Assembly: GCF_023823685.1 (NCBI RefSeq)
Contig: NZ_JAMXBF010000006.1
Coordinates: forward strand, 124,001 to 188,000
Length of the DNA: 64,000 bases
Reading direction: 5' to 3'
Origin: Pseudomonas subflava
GTDB lineage: Bacteria > Pseudomonadota > Gammaproteobacteria > Pseudomonadales > Pseudomonadaceae
In this document: positions 33,879 through 43,682 of the stretch, piece by piece
How positions within the stretch are numbered: the stretch's first letter is position 1
Layout: every line of letters starts with the position of its first letter
Translations under genes and position numbers: made by a program
The notes under the pieces: generated by a model
Told to the model about the DNA's origin: nothing
The model's database searches: none
What the model saw: only the letters and a program-made list of their open reading frames with translations

Positions 33879-35891
33879 ATGGCCGATTTACTGGGTATCG
33901 GGTTGTCCGGGCTGCGCACCAGCCAGACCTCCCTGACCGTTACCGGGCACAACATCAGCAACGTCAACACGCCCGGCTATTCGCGCCAGGAGACGGTGCA
34001 GGGCACCCGCACGCCGCAGTACAACGGCTTTGGCTACATCGGCTCCGGTGCCACGGTGCAGGACGTGCGCCGCCTGGCCAGCGAATTTCTCACCGCCCAG
34101 GTGCGCAACAACACCGTGGTGGCCAGCGACGTGGAGGCCTACAAGACCCAGATCGACCAGCTCGACTCGCTGCTCGCCGGCACCGTGACCGGCATCAGCC
34201 CGGGGCTGGAATCGTTTTTCTCGGCGCTGCAGGCGGCGGTCGAATCGCCGTCCGACATTCCCGCCCGGCAGCTGGTGCTGTCCGAGGCCGAGGGCCTGGC
34301 CAAGCGCTTCAACACCGTGTACGAGCGCATCGACCAGCAGAACCAGTTCATCAACAAGCAAATGGGTTCGATTGCCGACCAGGTCAACCGCCTGTCGGCC
34401 AGCATCGCCGGCTATAACGATTCCATCGCTGCCGCCCGCGGCAATGGCGCCGAGCCCAACGATCTGCTGGACGCCCGTGACGAGGCGATCCGCGAGCTCT
34501 CCGAGCTGATCGGCGTGCAGGTCACCGACCAGGACGGCGCGAAGAATGTGTTCATCGGCACCGGCCAGCCGCTGGTAGTGGGCAAACAAGCCAACAGTAT
34601 CGCCATCACGCCCAGCACCAATGACCCGACCCGCACGCAGGTGGAGTTCATTTCCGGCGGCTCGCGACAGAGCATCACCAACCAGGTCACCGGCGGCGAG
34701 CTGGGCGGCCTGTTGCGCTACCGCGACGAGGTGCTGGACCCGACCTTCAACTCCATCGGCCGGCTGGCGCTGTCCGTCAGCGAGCAGGTCAACGACCAGC
34801 TGGGGCAGGGCATCGACCTGGCCGGCAACGTCGGCACGGGCCTGTTCAAGGACATCAACTCGCCGGACCTGCAGGCCCTGCGCAGCTTCCCCACCGGCGC
34901 CGATGTGGCGATCAGCGACACCAGCAAGCTGACCACCAGCGACTACCGCCTGGACCTCAGCACCACGCCGCCGACGGCGCGCCGGCTGAACGATAACGCC
35001 ACCCTGGCCGTGACCGGCACGGGTACCGCCGCCGATCCTTATCTGATCGGCGACGAAGGTTTCGAGGTCAGTTTCGCCTCGCCGCCCACCGCGACCGCCT
35101 ACACCATCATGCCCACCCGGCGCGGCGCCGCCGGCATCGAGAAGACCCTGGACCAGCCTGAGCAGTTGGCGTTCGCCGCCTCGGCGCGGGCCACGGCCGC
35201 TACCCAGAACCGCGGCACCGGCGCTATCGGCCAGCCGGAGCTGGTCGAGGGGCCGTCGCCCATCGATACCGCCGACCTCGGCCGCCTGTTCGGCACCAGC
35301 GGTCGTACGCTGACCTTCGATGGCACCACCGGCACGTTCGACACCAGCAACCTGCCGGCAGGCGCCACGCTGTCCTACGTGTCGCCGTCGACCACCGGCC
35401 TGACTTCGGGGCAGAACAACACCGTGCGTCTGGAGTACACCGACGCCGTGACCGGCAACTCCTACACTTACGACTTCACCGTCAGCGGGGTGCCGCAGTC
35501 CGGCGACACCTTCAACCTGGCCTACAACCAGAGCGGCGTGTCGGACAACCGCAACGGCCTGAAGCTGGTCGACCTGCAGAACAAGGCCACCGTGGGCGTC
35601 AGCTACGACGGCGCCGGCGATCCGATTGCCAACACCGGCGTATCCTTCAGCGACGGTTACGGGGATTTGGTCGAGCGCGTCGGTACCCTGACCGCGCAGG
35701 CGCGTGTCGACAGCGAGGCGACCACCGCGCTGCTGACTCAGGCGCAGAACAACCGCGATTCACTCTCGGCCGTGAACCTCGACGAGGAGGCGGCCAAGCT
35801 GATCCAGTTCGAGCAGTACTACAACGCGTCGGCGCAGGTGATTCAAGTTGCGCGATCTTTGTTCGATACCCTAATCAGTTCAATTGGGTAA
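33879..35891 (+). CDS. flgK: Hook-filament junction protein FlgK (HAP1)
   Basis: 670 residues. The axial N-terminus is ADLLGIGLSGLRTSQTSLTV, then TGHNISNVNTPGYSRQETVQ, LLDARDEAIRELSELIGVQV, and the C-terminal SAVNLDEEAAKLIQFEQYYN with VIQVARSLFDTLISSIG. The central Ser/Thr/Gly-rich portion (about residues 340-560) is the variable domain. It connects the hook to FlgL and the filament and uses FlgN as chaperone. The start lies 6 bp after flgJ. Confidence 0.96.
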   Translation: MADLLGIGLSGLRTSQTSLTVTGHNISNVNTPGYSRQETVQGTRTPQYNGFGYIGSGATVQDVRRLASEFLTAQVRNNTVVASDVEAYKTQIDQLDSLLAGTVTGISPGLESFFSALQAAVESPSDIPARQLVLSEAEGLAKRFNTVYERIDQQNQFINKQMGSIADQVNRLSASIAGYNDSIAAARGNGAEPNDLLDARDEAIRELSELIGVQVTDQDGAKNVFIGTGQPLVVGKQANSIAITPSTNDPTRTQVEFISGGSRQSITNQVTGGELGGLLRYRDEVLDPTFNSIGRLALSVSEQVNDQLGQGIDLAGNVGTGLFKDINSPDLQALRSFPTGADVAISDTSKLTTSDYRLDLSTTPPTARRLNDNATLAVTGTGTAADPYLIGDEGFEVSFASPPTATAYTIMPTRRGAAGIEKTLDQPEQLAFAASARATAATQNRGTGAIGQPELVEGPSPIDTADLGRLFGTSGRTLTFDGTTGTFDTSNLPAGATLSYVSPSTTGLTSGQNNTVRLEYTDAVTGNSYTYDFTVSGVPQSGDTFNLAYNQSGVSDNRNGLKLVDLQNKATVGVSYDGAGDPIANTGVSFSDGYGDLVERVGTLTAQARVDSEATTALLTQAQNNRDSLSAVNLDEEAAKLIQFEQYYNASAQVIQVARSLFDTLISSIG

Positions 35892-35897
35892 TTGGCC

Positions 35898-37442
35898 ATG
35901 CGTATTTCCACGATCCAGGCATTCAACAGCGGCGTCGGTGGCATCCAGCGTAACTACGAGAACATCACCCGCACCCAGCAGCAGATCAGCTCGGGCAGCA
36001 AGATTCTCACGCCGGCGGACGATCCGGTCGCCTCGGTGCGCCTGCTTCAGCTGGCCAAGGAACAGTCCGCGCTGGATCAGTACAGCTCCAACCTCACCGC
36101 CGCCACCAACAGCCTGACCCAGGAAGAAAGCATCCTGCAGGCCATCGGCAACTCGATGGGACGCATCCAGGAAATCGCCACCGAGGCGGGCAACGGTGCC
36201 CTCAGCCAGGAGGACCGCGAGTCCTTGGCCGCCGAGCTGGACGAGCGGGAGAAGGAGCTGTTCAACCTGATGAACAGCAAGAACGCCCGTGGCGAATACC
36301 TGTTCGGCGGCTTCCAAGGCAAGACCCAGCCCTACATGCGCAACGCCGACGGCACCTATAGCTACGTCGGCGACGAGGGCCAGCGTTCGGTGCAGATTGC
36401 CGGCTCTCAGAGTGTGGCCATCACCGACAACGGCAAGGCGATCTTCGATAACGTGGCCAACGCGTCGCGCCTGCTGACCAACGCGCAGACCGTGCCGGGC
36501 TCGACCCTGGGCATCGGCGAGGCCATCGTCACCGATGAGGTGGCCTACAACGCCTTCCTGCGCAACAACCCCACCGGCGGCGTTGAGGTGGTGTTCGACA
36601 CCAACGACCGCAACAGCTACTCGGTCTACGCCTATCCGTGGGACGGCGCGGCTGCGCCGTTGCAGACCGGTACCCTCGACAACGACCCGGACGAGGGCGA
36701 CCGCGTGGTGGTCGGCGGCATGAGCTTCCACATCGATGGCGAGCCGGCGCCGACGCCGAAGGCCACCGGCGAGCGCTTTTCCATCGTGCCCGGGCGCCAG
36801 TCGGTGGACGTGCAGTCCACCAGCACCGCGCTGGGCGCCGTGGCCATTTCCGACCTGGGCGCCTGGCAGGCCGCCAGCGGCGGCGGTACCGCCACGCTCG
36901 GCGTGAGCAATGTGGTAGCCGGTCCGCCTGCCAGCTTCGATCTGACCTTGCCCTCCGGCGCCACGCAAAACGTGAGCGGCACGCTGCCGCTGACGGCCGA
37001 TGCCTTCGGCCTCAGCCTGCGCTTCGACAGCCTGCCCGCGGGTGGTGACAGCTTCGACCTGACGGCGGGTGCGGCCACCGAGAAACAGAGCATCCTCAAC
37101 ACCGTGGTAGCCCTGCGTGAGGCGCTGGAAAACGGCTCCGACTCGCCAACCGGCGGCCTGGAAATCCGCGATGCGGTGGCGGCGGCGCTGACCAATCTGG
37201 AAAACGGCCAGTCCTCGGTGCTCAAGGCGCGCGGCGAGATCGGCGCGCGCCTCAACGTGGTGGACTCGACCATCACCAGCAACGAAGACCTGTCGCTGAT
37301 CAATGCCAGCATCCGCTCGGATCTAGAAGATCTCGACTACGCCGAGGCCCTGTCGCGCCTGTCGCTGCAGTCGGTGGTGCTGGAAGCGGCGCAGCAGAGC
37401 TTCGTGCGGATTTCCTCGCTGAGCCTGTTCAACAAGTTGTAA
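35898..37442 (+). CDS. flgL: Hook-filament junction protein FlgL (HAP3)
   Basis: 514 residues. The N-terminus MRISTIQAFNSGVGGIQRNY with SSGSKILTPADDPVASVRLL is flagellin-like, and the C-terminal SLINASIRSDLEDLDYAEAL and LSLFNKL match FlgL. The middle (residues about 170-400) is longer than in enteric FlgL and carries a beta-rich insert. I choose the ATG at 35898, seven bases after the flgK stop; a TTG two codons earlier is in frame but unlikely. Last hook gene before the sugar island. Confidence 0.94.
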   Translation: MRISTIQAFNSGVGGIQRNYENITRTQQQISSGSKILTPADDPVASVRLLQLAKEQSALDQYSSNLTAATNSLTQEESILQAIGNSMGRIQEIATEAGNGALSQEDRESLAAELDEREKELFNLMNSKNARGEYLFGGFQGKTQPYMRNADGTYSYVGDEGQRSVQIAGSQSVAITDNGKAIFDNVANASRLLTNAQTVPGSTLGIGEAIVTDEVAYNAFLRNNPTGGVEVVFDTNDRNSYSVYAYPWDGAAAPLQTGTLDNDPDEGDRVVVGGMSFHIDGEPAPTPKATGERFSIVPGRQSVDVQSTSTALGAVAISDLGAWQAASGGGTATLGVSNVVAGPPASFDLTLPSGATQNVSGTLPLTADAFGLSLRFDSLPAGGDSFDLTAGAATEKQSILNTVVALREALENGSDSPTGGLEIRDAVAAALTNLENGQSSVLKARGEIGARLNVVDSTITSNEDLSLINASIRSDLEDLDYAEALSRLSLQSVVLEAAQQSFVRISSLSLFNKL

Positions 37443-37449
37443 GACCCGT

Positions 37450-37471
37450 GCGCTAGCCTCGAGGCGAGCGC
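37450..37471. repeat. Stem-loop between flgL and ugd
   Basis: GCGCT-a-GCCTCGAGGC-g-AGCGC: a GC-rich hairpin 7 nt after the flgL stop, without a T-run. It may act as a partial stop or 3' stabiliser at the hook operon/island boundary. Confidence 0.4.
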
Positions 37472-37490
37472 TCGTTCAGACAGGTAGGTC

Positions 37491-38822
37491 ATGAAGATAT
37501 CGGTATTCGGTGCGGGTTATGTGGGGCTGGTGCAGGCGGCGGTGCTGGCGAATGTCGGCCACGATGTGCTCTGCGTGGACGTCGATGCGGAAAAGGTCGA
37601 GTCGCTCAAGCGCGGCGTGATGCCGATCTACGAGCCCGGCCTGGAAGGGCTGGTCAACAGCAATGCCGCCGAGGGGCGCCTGCACTTCACCACCCGGGTC
37701 GTCGATGCCGTCGAGCATGCGGACATCCATTTCATCGCCGTGGGCACGCCGCCGGATGCCCAGGGCATGGCCGATCTGCGGTATGTCTACGAAGTGGCCG
37801 AGGCCATCGGCCAACACATGTCTCGTGACAAGGTGGTGATCAGCAAGTCCACCGTGCCGGTGGGCACCGCCGACGAGATCAAGCGTCGCATCGGCGCCGC
37901 GCTGCAGGCCCGCGGCCGCGAGGATTTGGTGATCGACGTGGTCGCCAACCCGGAATTCCTCAAGCAGGGCGCCGCCGTGTCCGACTGCCAGCGACCGGAC
38001 CGCATCATCGTCGGCGCCGACAGCGATCGTGGCGTCCAGGTGCTGCAGGAGCTGTACGCGCCGTTCAACCGCAACCGGGAAAAGATCATCCTGATGGACG
38101 TGCGCAGCGCGGAGCTGACCAAGTACGCGGCCAACTCCTTCCTCGCCACCAAGATCTCCTTCATGAACGAAATGGCCAACTTGGCCGAGTTGTTCGATGC
38201 GGACATCGAGATGGTGCGCAAGGGCATCGGCGCCGATCCGCGCATCGGTTACGACTTCATCTACCCGGGCTGCGGCTACGGCGGCGCCTGTTTCCCCAAG
38301 GACGTGCGCGCGCTCAAGGAGTCGGCTTCGCGGGTCGGCTACGAGCCGGCCATCCTGCGGGCGGTGGAGTCGGTGAACGAGCGGCAGAAGCGCAAGCTGG
38401 TCGCCAACATCCAGAGCTGCTACGGCGAGGATCTGCGCGGCCGCGTCTTCGCCCTGTGGGGCCTGGCCTTCAAGGCCAACACCGGCGACATGCGCGAGGC
38501 GCCCAGCCGCGCGCTGCTGGAGGGGCTGTGGCAGGCCGGCGCCCGAGTTCGCGCGTTCGACCCCGAGGCGATGCCCGAATGCCGCCGCCTGTACGGCGAG
38601 CGCGACGACCTGCATCTGGTCGACAGCAAGGAAGAGGCGCTGGCCGGCGCCGATGCGCTGGTGGTGGTGACCGACTGGCAGAGCTTCAAGGCGCCGGATT
38701 TCGACCTGCTGCGTCAGGAGCTGCGGGACGCCCGCGTGTTCGACGGCCGCAATCTCTATGACCCTCAGGTGATGCGCCGCTACGGCCTGCGCTACCACTC
38801 CATCGGCCGCTCGCCGGTCTGA
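37491..38822 (+). CDS. UDP-glucose 6-dehydrogenase family protein
   Basis: 443 residues. The NAD-binding start MKISVFGAGYVGLVQAAVLA is followed by HFIAVGTPPD, ISKSTVPVGTADEI, NPEFLKQGAAVSD and the catalytic cysteine segment YPGCGYGGACFPKDVRAL near residue 265. The C-terminal NAD-dependent domain (LWGLAFKANTGDMREAPS) completes the UDP-glucose/GDP-mannose dehydrogenase fold. UDP-glucose to UDP-glucuronate is the most likely reaction (Ugd); GDP-mannose cannot be excluded by eye. It starts the island immediately after flgL, 48 bp away. Confidence 0.9.
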   Translation: MKISVFGAGYVGLVQAAVLANVGHDVLCVDVDAEKVESLKRGVMPIYEPGLEGLVNSNAAEGRLHFTTRVVDAVEHADIHFIAVGTPPDAQGMADLRYVYEVAEAIGQHMSRDKVVISKSTVPVGTADEIKRRIGAALQARGREDLVIDVVANPEFLKQGAAVSDCQRPDRIIVGADSDRGVQVLQELYAPFNRNREKIILMDVRSAELTKYAANSFLATKISFMNEMANLAELFDADIEMVRKGIGADPRIGYDFIYPGCGYGGACFPKDVRALKESASRVGYEPAILRAVESVNERQKRKLVANIQSCYGEDLRGRVFALWGLAFKANTGDMREAPSRALLEGLWQAGARVRAFDPEAMPECRRLYGERDDLHLVDSKEEALAGADALVVVTDWQSFKAPDFDLLRQELRDARVFDGRNLYDPQVMRRYGLRYHSIGRSPV

Positions 38823-38949
38823 TTCCCGCCCTCGCTCGACAAGCAGGCCACGCAGATGCGTGGCCTGCTTATTGCTATACCTGTATATCGGACAACAAAA
38901 TGTCGACTAATTGACGGTTGGTCGGGTATCCGCGGTCGAGGGAGTAGCG

Positions 38950-39720
38950 ATGAAGGCGGTCATTCTTGCCGGTGGGTTGGGCACGCGTATCAGCGAGGAG
39001 TCTCACCTGAGACCCAAGCCGATGATCGAGATCGGCGGCAAGCCGATCCTCTGGCACATCATGAAGATCTATTCCCATCACGGCATCCAGGACTTCGTGA
39101 TCTGCCTCGGCTACAAGGGCTACGTGATCAAGGAGTACTTCGCCAACTACTTCCTGCACATGTCCGACGTGACCTTCGACATGTCGAGCAACACCATGGA
39201 AGTCCACCAACGCTACGTCGAACCCTGGCGGGTAACCCTGGTCAACACCGGAGAGGACACCCTGACCGGTGGCCGGCTACGCAGGGTGCGTGAGCACTTG
39301 GGTGAGGAGCCGTTCTGCTTCACCTATGGCGATGGTGTGGCGGATGTCGACATCTGCGGGCTCATCGACTTCCACAAAGCGCATGGCAAGCCGGCTACCG
39401 TGACTGCCATCCAGCCACCAGGCCGTTACGGCGCCCTGGATATGGATGGCGACCGCGTCGGTGCCTTCCAGGAAAAGCCCGCTGGCGACGGCTCCTGGAT
39501 CAACGGCGGTTTCTTCGTTCTCAACCCTTCTGTCATCGACTATATCGATGGCGACCAGAGCAGTTGGGAAGGCGAGCCGCTGATGCAGCTCGCCGAGGAG
39601 GACAACCTCATGGCGTTTCGTCACCGTGGTTTCTGGCAGGCGATGGATACCCTGCGTGACAAGAACCAGCTCAACGACCTCTGGCTCACCGGCAAGGCGC
39701 CTTGGAAAGTCTGGCAATGA
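38950..39720 (+). CDS. rfbF: Glucose-1-phosphate cytidylyltransferase
   Basis: 256 residues. The nucleotidyltransferase signature [20 protein letters not shown] with [20 protein letters not shown], and then [17 protein letters not shown], is specific for the CDP-glucose branch. [12 protein letters not shown] carries the metal Asp. It makes CDP-glucose from glucose-1-phosphate and CTP, the first step of CDP-3,6-dideoxyhexose and CDP-branched sugar routes. GGAG precedes the ATG at 38950. Its ATGA overlaps the start of rfbG. Confidence 0.95.
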   Translation: MKAVILAGGLGTRISEESHLRPKPMIEIGGKPILWHIMKIYSHHGIQDFVICLGYKGYVIKEYFANYFLHMSDVTFDMSSNTMEVHQRYVEPWRVTLVNTGEDTLTGGRLRRVREHLGEEPFCFTYGDGVADVDICGLIDFHKAHGKPATVTAIQPPGRYGALDMDGDRVGAFQEKPAGDGSWINGGFFVLNPSVIDYIDGDQSSWEGEPLMQLAEEDNLMAFRHRGFWQAMDTLRDKNQLNDLWLTGKAPWKVWQ

Positions 39721-40793
39721 CTCAGTTCGCGGCGTGCTACCAGGGGCGCAGAGTGTTGCTAACCGGGCATACCGGCTTTAAAGGCAGCTGGCTGGCCGCC
39801 TGGCTGGTCGAGCTGGGTGCCGAGGTGGTTGGCTACTCGCTTCCCCGAGAAGTGGACGGTGAGGCGCCTCATTGGGACGCGTTGGGTCTGGCGGCCACCG
39901 ATCTGCGTGGCGACATTCGCGACGCCGCGGCGCTGCAGCGGCTTATGGCCGAATACCGGCCGGAGATCGTCTTTCATCTGGCCGCCCAGTCACTCGTACG
40001 GCCTTCCTATCGCGAGCCCCTGGAGGCTTGGTCGAGCAACGTGCTCGGTACCGCCAACGTGCTGGAAGCCTGCCGCGTGACACCCGGCGTAGCCGCCATA
40101 GTGGTGGTGACGACTGACAAGGTCTATGCCAACCGGGAATGGCCGTGGGGCTACCGCGAGTGCGATGAGCTGGCGGGGCACGATCCCTACAGCGCTTCCA
40201 AGGCCGCCACCGAATTGCTCTGCGACAGCTATCGCAAGTCGTTCTGGCAGCAGACCGGCCCGCTGCTCGTCACCGCCCGTGCCGGTAACGTCATCGGTGG
40301 CGGCGACTGGGCGGAGGATCGGCTGATTCCCGATCTGGTCCGCGCCGTGCAGATCGGGCGAACGTTGCAGATTCGTTCACCGTCCTCGACCCGCCCCTGG
40401 CAGCACGTGCTCGAATGTCTGTCTGGCTACCTGCTGCTGGGTCAGCGCCTGCTCCAGGGCGACCGCGCCTGCACCGGAGCCTGGAATTTCGGTCCGGCGA
40501 CGGAGGCCAATCGCAGTGTCGCCGAGATCCTTGAGGCATTGCGCGAGCAATGGCCAGCGCTGAACTGGCAGTTCGGCTCGGAAGACGGTCTGCATGAGGC
40601 GCGGCTGCTTTATCTGGACAGCGCCAAGGCGCGTGCCGAGCTGCGTTGGACTCCGGTGTGGCCGCTGACCACCGCGCTACAGATGACGGCCGACTGGTAT
40701 CGCCGCAGCCATGAGCGGGGCGAGGTCTGTACCCGCGAGCAATTGCGGGAGTTCACCACCGCCGCGCGGCGGGCCGGGTGCACATGGGCCTGA
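39717..40793 (+). CDS. rfbG: CDP-glucose 4,6-dehydratase
   Basis: 358 residues, extended short-chain dehydrogenase. The NAD motif is [14 protein letters not shown] near residue 17. The segment [17 protein letters not shown] is typical of RfbG. The catalytic YxxxK is [11 protein letters not shown], and [19 protein letters not shown] and [11 protein letters not shown] identify the CDP-glucose dehydratase group. It yields CDP-4-keto-6-deoxyglucose. Start overlaps the rfbF stop by 4 nt. Confidence 0.95.
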   Translation: MTQFAACYQGRRVLLTGHTGFKGSWLAAWLVELGAEVVGYSLPREVDGEAPHWDALGLAATDLRGDIRDAAALQRLMAEYRPEIVFHLAAQSLVRPSYREPLEAWSSNVLGTANVLEACRVTPGVAAIVVVTTDKVYANREWPWGYRECDELAGHDPYSASKAATELLCDSYRKSFWQQTGPLLVTARAGNVIGGGDWAEDRLIPDLVRAVQIGRTLQIRSPSSTRPWQHVLECLSGYLLLGQRLLQGDRACTGAWNFGPATEANRSVAEILEALREQWPALNWQFGSEDGLHEARLLYLDSAKARAELRWTPVWPLTTALQMTADWYRRSHERGEVCTREQLREFTTAARRAGCTWA

Positions 40794-41341
40794 CCGTGAG
40801 CGTGACCCCCATCGACGGCTTGATGCGTGTCGACTGCGACTCCTATCGCGACGAGCGAGGCGCATTCACCCGTCTGTTCTGCGCCGATGAGCTTGCGCCG
40901 CTGCTGGGTGAGCGCCACATCGTACAGGTCAACCAGTCGATTACCCGTCAGGTAGGGGCGGTACGGGGCCTGCATTTTCAGCACTTCCCCCACGCCGAAA
41001 TGAAGCTGGTGCGCTGTCTTCGCGGCCAGGTTTGGGATGTAGCGGTGGACCTGCGCCGCGACTCGCCGACCTTCCTGCACTGGCACGCGGAACAGCTGAG
41101 TGCCGAGAACCGGCGCATGCTGGTGATTCCGGAAGGCTGCGCTCACGGATTTCAGGTGCTGGAGCAAGACAGCGAGCTGCTCTACCTGCACACTGCGTTC
41201 TACCGTCCCGATGCCGAGGGCGGGGTACGGCATGACGATCCCGCGCTTGCCATCGAGTGGCCGTTGCCGGTGCAGGACCTGTCGACACGCGACCGGCAAC
41301 ATCCCCCGATCACCCCGAAATTCAACGGACTGGCACCATGA
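40784..41341 (+). CDS. dTDP-4-dehydrorhamnose 3,5-epimerase-like cupin (RmlC family)
   Basis: 185 residues. The cupin has DERGAFTRLFCADEL, QVNQSITRQVGAVRGLHFQ with the catalytic His, VWDVAVDLRRDSPTF with the catalytic Asp, and IPEGCAHGFQVLEQDSELLY. Such enzymes epimerise C3 and/or C5 of NDP-4-keto-6-deoxysugars; here the substrate is presumably CDP-linked. The start overlaps the end of rfbG by 10 nt. Confidence 0.87.
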   Translation: MGLTVSVTPIDGLMRVDCDSYRDERGAFTRLFCADELAPLLGERHIVQVNQSITRQVGAVRGLHFQHFPHAEMKLVRCLRGQVWDVAVDLRRDSPTFLHWHAEQLSAENRRMLVIPEGCAHGFQVLEQDSELLYLHTAFYRPDAEGGVRHDDPALAIEWPLPVQDLSTRDRQHPPITPKFNGLAP

Positions 41342-42561
41342 ACTGTCGCCACTGCGAGACGCCGCTGCGGCATCCTTTCCTCGACCTGGGCCATGCGCCG
41401 CCGTCCAATGCCTATCTCACGGACGCGGATCTGCATCGGCCCGAGCGCTACTACCCGCTGCGTCTGTGGGTCTGCGAGCGGTGCTGGCTGGTGCAGACCG
41501 AGGACTATGCTGACGCCGGCGAGCTCTTCGATGCCGATTACGCTTATTTTTCCTCTACTTCCAGCAGTTGGCTGGCGCATGCCCGCAGCTACGCCGAGTG
41601 CATGCGCGAAACATTGTCGTTAGGGGCGGGCAGCCTGGTGATCGAGGTTGCCTCGAACGATGGCTACCTGCTGCGCAACTTCGTCGCGGTCGGCGTGCCC
41701 TGTCTCGGCATCGAGCCCACCGCCAGCACCGCGGATGCCGCCGAATGCCTCGGCATTCCGGTGCTGCGCGAGTTCTTTGGCGAGGCCCTCGGCCACCGAT
41801 TGGCCGAGGAGGGCAGACAGGCCGACCTGCTGCTGGGCAACAACGTATTTGCCCATGTCCCGGACATCAACGACTTCTCACGTGGATTGAAAGCGGCGCT
41901 AAAGCCGGACGGCACCCTGACGCTGGAATTTCCGCACCTGCTGCGGCTGATCGAGCTGGTGCAGTTCGATACCGTCTACCACGAGCATTTTTCCTACCTG
42001 TCGCTGTACAGCGCCCAGCGCATCCTGGAGGCGGCCGGTCTGCGCATCCATGACGTCGAGGAGTTGGGCACCCACGGCGGCAGCCTGCGCATCCACGCTT
42101 CGCACCCGGACGACAGCCGCGGGGTTTCCGGGGCGGTCGCCGCTATATTGCAGGCCGAAGAACAGGCTGGGCTGCGCGACCTTGCAACTTACCAGAGCTT
42201 TCAGGCGCGAGCGGACCGGCTGAAAGATGATCTGCTCGGCTTCCTGCTGGAGCAAAAGCGCGCAGGGCGCCGGGTCGCGGCTTATGGGGCGGCCGCCAAG
42301 GGCAACACCATCCTCAATTACGCCGGCATCAAGCCCGACCTGTTGCCTTGTGTGTTCGATGCGGCGCCGTCGAAGCAGGGCAAATACCTGCCGGGCAGTC
42401 ATGTGCCTATCCGGCCGCCGCAGGCATTGGACGAGGTGCGCCCCGAGCTGCTGCTGATCCTGCCGTGGAATATCGCCGACGAGGTCATGGCGCAGAACGA
42501 GCGCATCCGTCAGTGGGGTGGCCGTTTTGTCACCGCCGTACCAAGGCTGGAGGTGAAATGA
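41338..42561 (+). CDS. SAM-dependent sugar C-methyltransferase (TylC3/NovU type)
   Basis: 407 residues in the three-part layout of sugar C-methyltransferases. An N-terminal zinc-binding region has CRHC near residue 3 and CERC near residue 50. The SAM domain has EVASNDGYLLRNF near 103 and a GNNVFAHVPDINDF stretch. The YHEHFSYLS motif near residue 217 holds the Tyr-x-Glu-His shown to be catalytic in TcaB9. The C-terminal Rossmann-like lobe has RRVAAYGAAAKGNTILNY. These enzymes methylate C3 of NDP-4-keto-6-deoxysugars. ATGA overlap with the epimerase gene. Confidence 0.9.
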   Translation: MNCRHCETPLRHPFLDLGHAPPSNAYLTDADLHRPERYYPLRLWVCERCWLVQTEDYADAGELFDADYAYFSSTSSSWLAHARSYAECMRETLSLGAGSLVIEVASNDGYLLRNFVAVGVPCLGIEPTASTADAAECLGIPVLREFFGEALGHRLAEEGRQADLLLGNNVFAHVPDINDFSRGLKAALKPDGTLTLEFPHLLRLIELVQFDTVYHEHFSYLSLYSAQRILEAAGLRIHDVEELGTHGGSLRIHASHPDDSRGVSGAVAAILQAEEQAGLRDLATYQSFQARADRLKDDLLGFLLEQKRAGRRVAAYGAAAKGNTILNYAGIKPDLLPCVFDAAPSKQGKYLPGSHVPIRPPQALDEVRPELLLILPWNIADEVMAQNERIRQWGGRFVTAVPRLEVK

Positions 42562-43682
42562 AGCCGCGCATTCAGTACACCCAGCCATCGATTTCCGAAC
42601 TGGAAGTCCAATATGTGACGGATGCTGCCCGCAACGGCTGGGGGCCGCGTTGCTACGAGTACATCGAGCGATTCGAGGCGGCTTTCCGGCAGCACTTGGG
42701 AGTGAAGCACGCCATCGCTACTTCCAGCTGCACCGGCGCCTTGCACATGGGATTGGCGGCGCTCGGCGTCGGGCCAGGCGACGAAGTGATTCTCGCCGAC
42801 ACCAATTGGATCGCCTCAGTGGCCCCGGCGGTTCATCTGGGTGCAACCCCCGTGTTCGTCGACGTCCGCCCGGACAGCTGGTGCTTGGATCCGACCGCTG
42901 TGGAGGCGGCTATCACGCCGCGCACCCGGGCGATCATCGCCGTTCACCTGTACGGCAATCTTTGTGCGATGGACGAGCTGCTGGCCATCGGTGAACGACA
43001 CGGTATTCCGCTCATCGAGGACGCGGCGGAAGCCATCGGTTCCGAATGGCATGGGCGCCGCGCCGGCAGCATGGGCCGTTTCGGTGTGTTCTCCTTCCAC
43101 GGCACCAAGACCATGACCACCGGCGAAGGCGGCATGTTCGTCACCAACGATGACGAGTTGTTCGAGCATGTGCTGGGGCTGTCCAACCATGGTCGGGTGC
43201 GAGGACAAACACGCCAGTTCTGGCCGGACCTGCTCGGTTTCAAATACAAGATATCCAACCTGCAGGCCGCGCTGGGCTGTGCCCAGACCGAACGTGTCGA
43301 TGAGCTGATCGAGCGCAAGCGGGCCATCATGGCCGCCTATCGTGAGCGCCTCGGGGGGCTGGCAGGGTTGAGCCTGAATCCCGAACCGGAGGGTATCCGT
43401 ATCGGCGCGTGGATGCCCACGGTCGTTTTCCAGCCCTCGCTCGGCATCACTCGTGAGCGCCTGTTGGCGCGCTTTGCCGAGGATAATATCGACGCACGGG
43501 TGTTCTTCTATCCGCTTTCGGCGTTGCCGATGTTCCAGGGGCGCATACCGGCTGCCGGCGGCCATTCCGCCAGCATTCCCGAGCGCGCTATCAATCTGCC
43601 TAGCTTCCACGACATGCGTGACGCCGACATCGACCGCGTCTGCGCGGTGGTCGAGGCGCTGTATCGGGAGGCGCGGCCGTGA
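42558..43682 (+). CDS. DegT/DnrJ/EryC1 family sugar aminotransferase
   Basis: 374 residues, PLP-dependent. Visible: SISELEVQYVTDAARNGWG, the GHAIATSSCTGAL-like cofactor region (HAIATSSCTGALHMGLAAL), the PLP-ring Asp in PLIEDAAEAIGSEW and the Schiff-base Lys in FSFHGTKTMTTGEGG near residue 184. The closest enzymes I know are perosamine/viosamine-type C4 transaminases. It probably aminates the C4 ketone of the C-methylated sugar. Overlaps the methyltransferase gene by 4 nt. Confidence 0.92.
   Translation: MKPRIQYTQPSISELEVQYVTDAARNGWGPRCYEYIERFEAAFRQHLGVKHAIATSSCTGALHMGLAALGVGPGDEVILADTNWIASVAPAVHLGATPVFVDVRPDSWCLDPTAVEAAITPRTRAIIAVHLYGNLCAMDELLAIGERHGIPLIEDAAEAIGSEWHGRRAGSMGRFGVFSFHGTKTMTTGEGGMFVTNDDELFEHVLGLSNHGRVRGQTRQFWPDLLGFKYKISNLQAALGCAQTERVDELIERKRAIMAAYRERLGGLAGLSLNPEPEGIRIGAWMPTVVFQPSLGITRERLLARFAEDNIDARVFFYPLSALPMFQGRIPAAGGHSASIPERAINLPSFHDMRDADIDRVCAVVEALYREARP

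Noticed and set aside
38950..41341. LPS O-antigen cluster for 3,6-dideoxyhexoses
   Set aside because: No rfbH/E1 gene, no wzx/wzy/wzz, and the block sits between flgL and fliC, so O-antigen assembly is unlikely, though the sugar might be shared with LPS.
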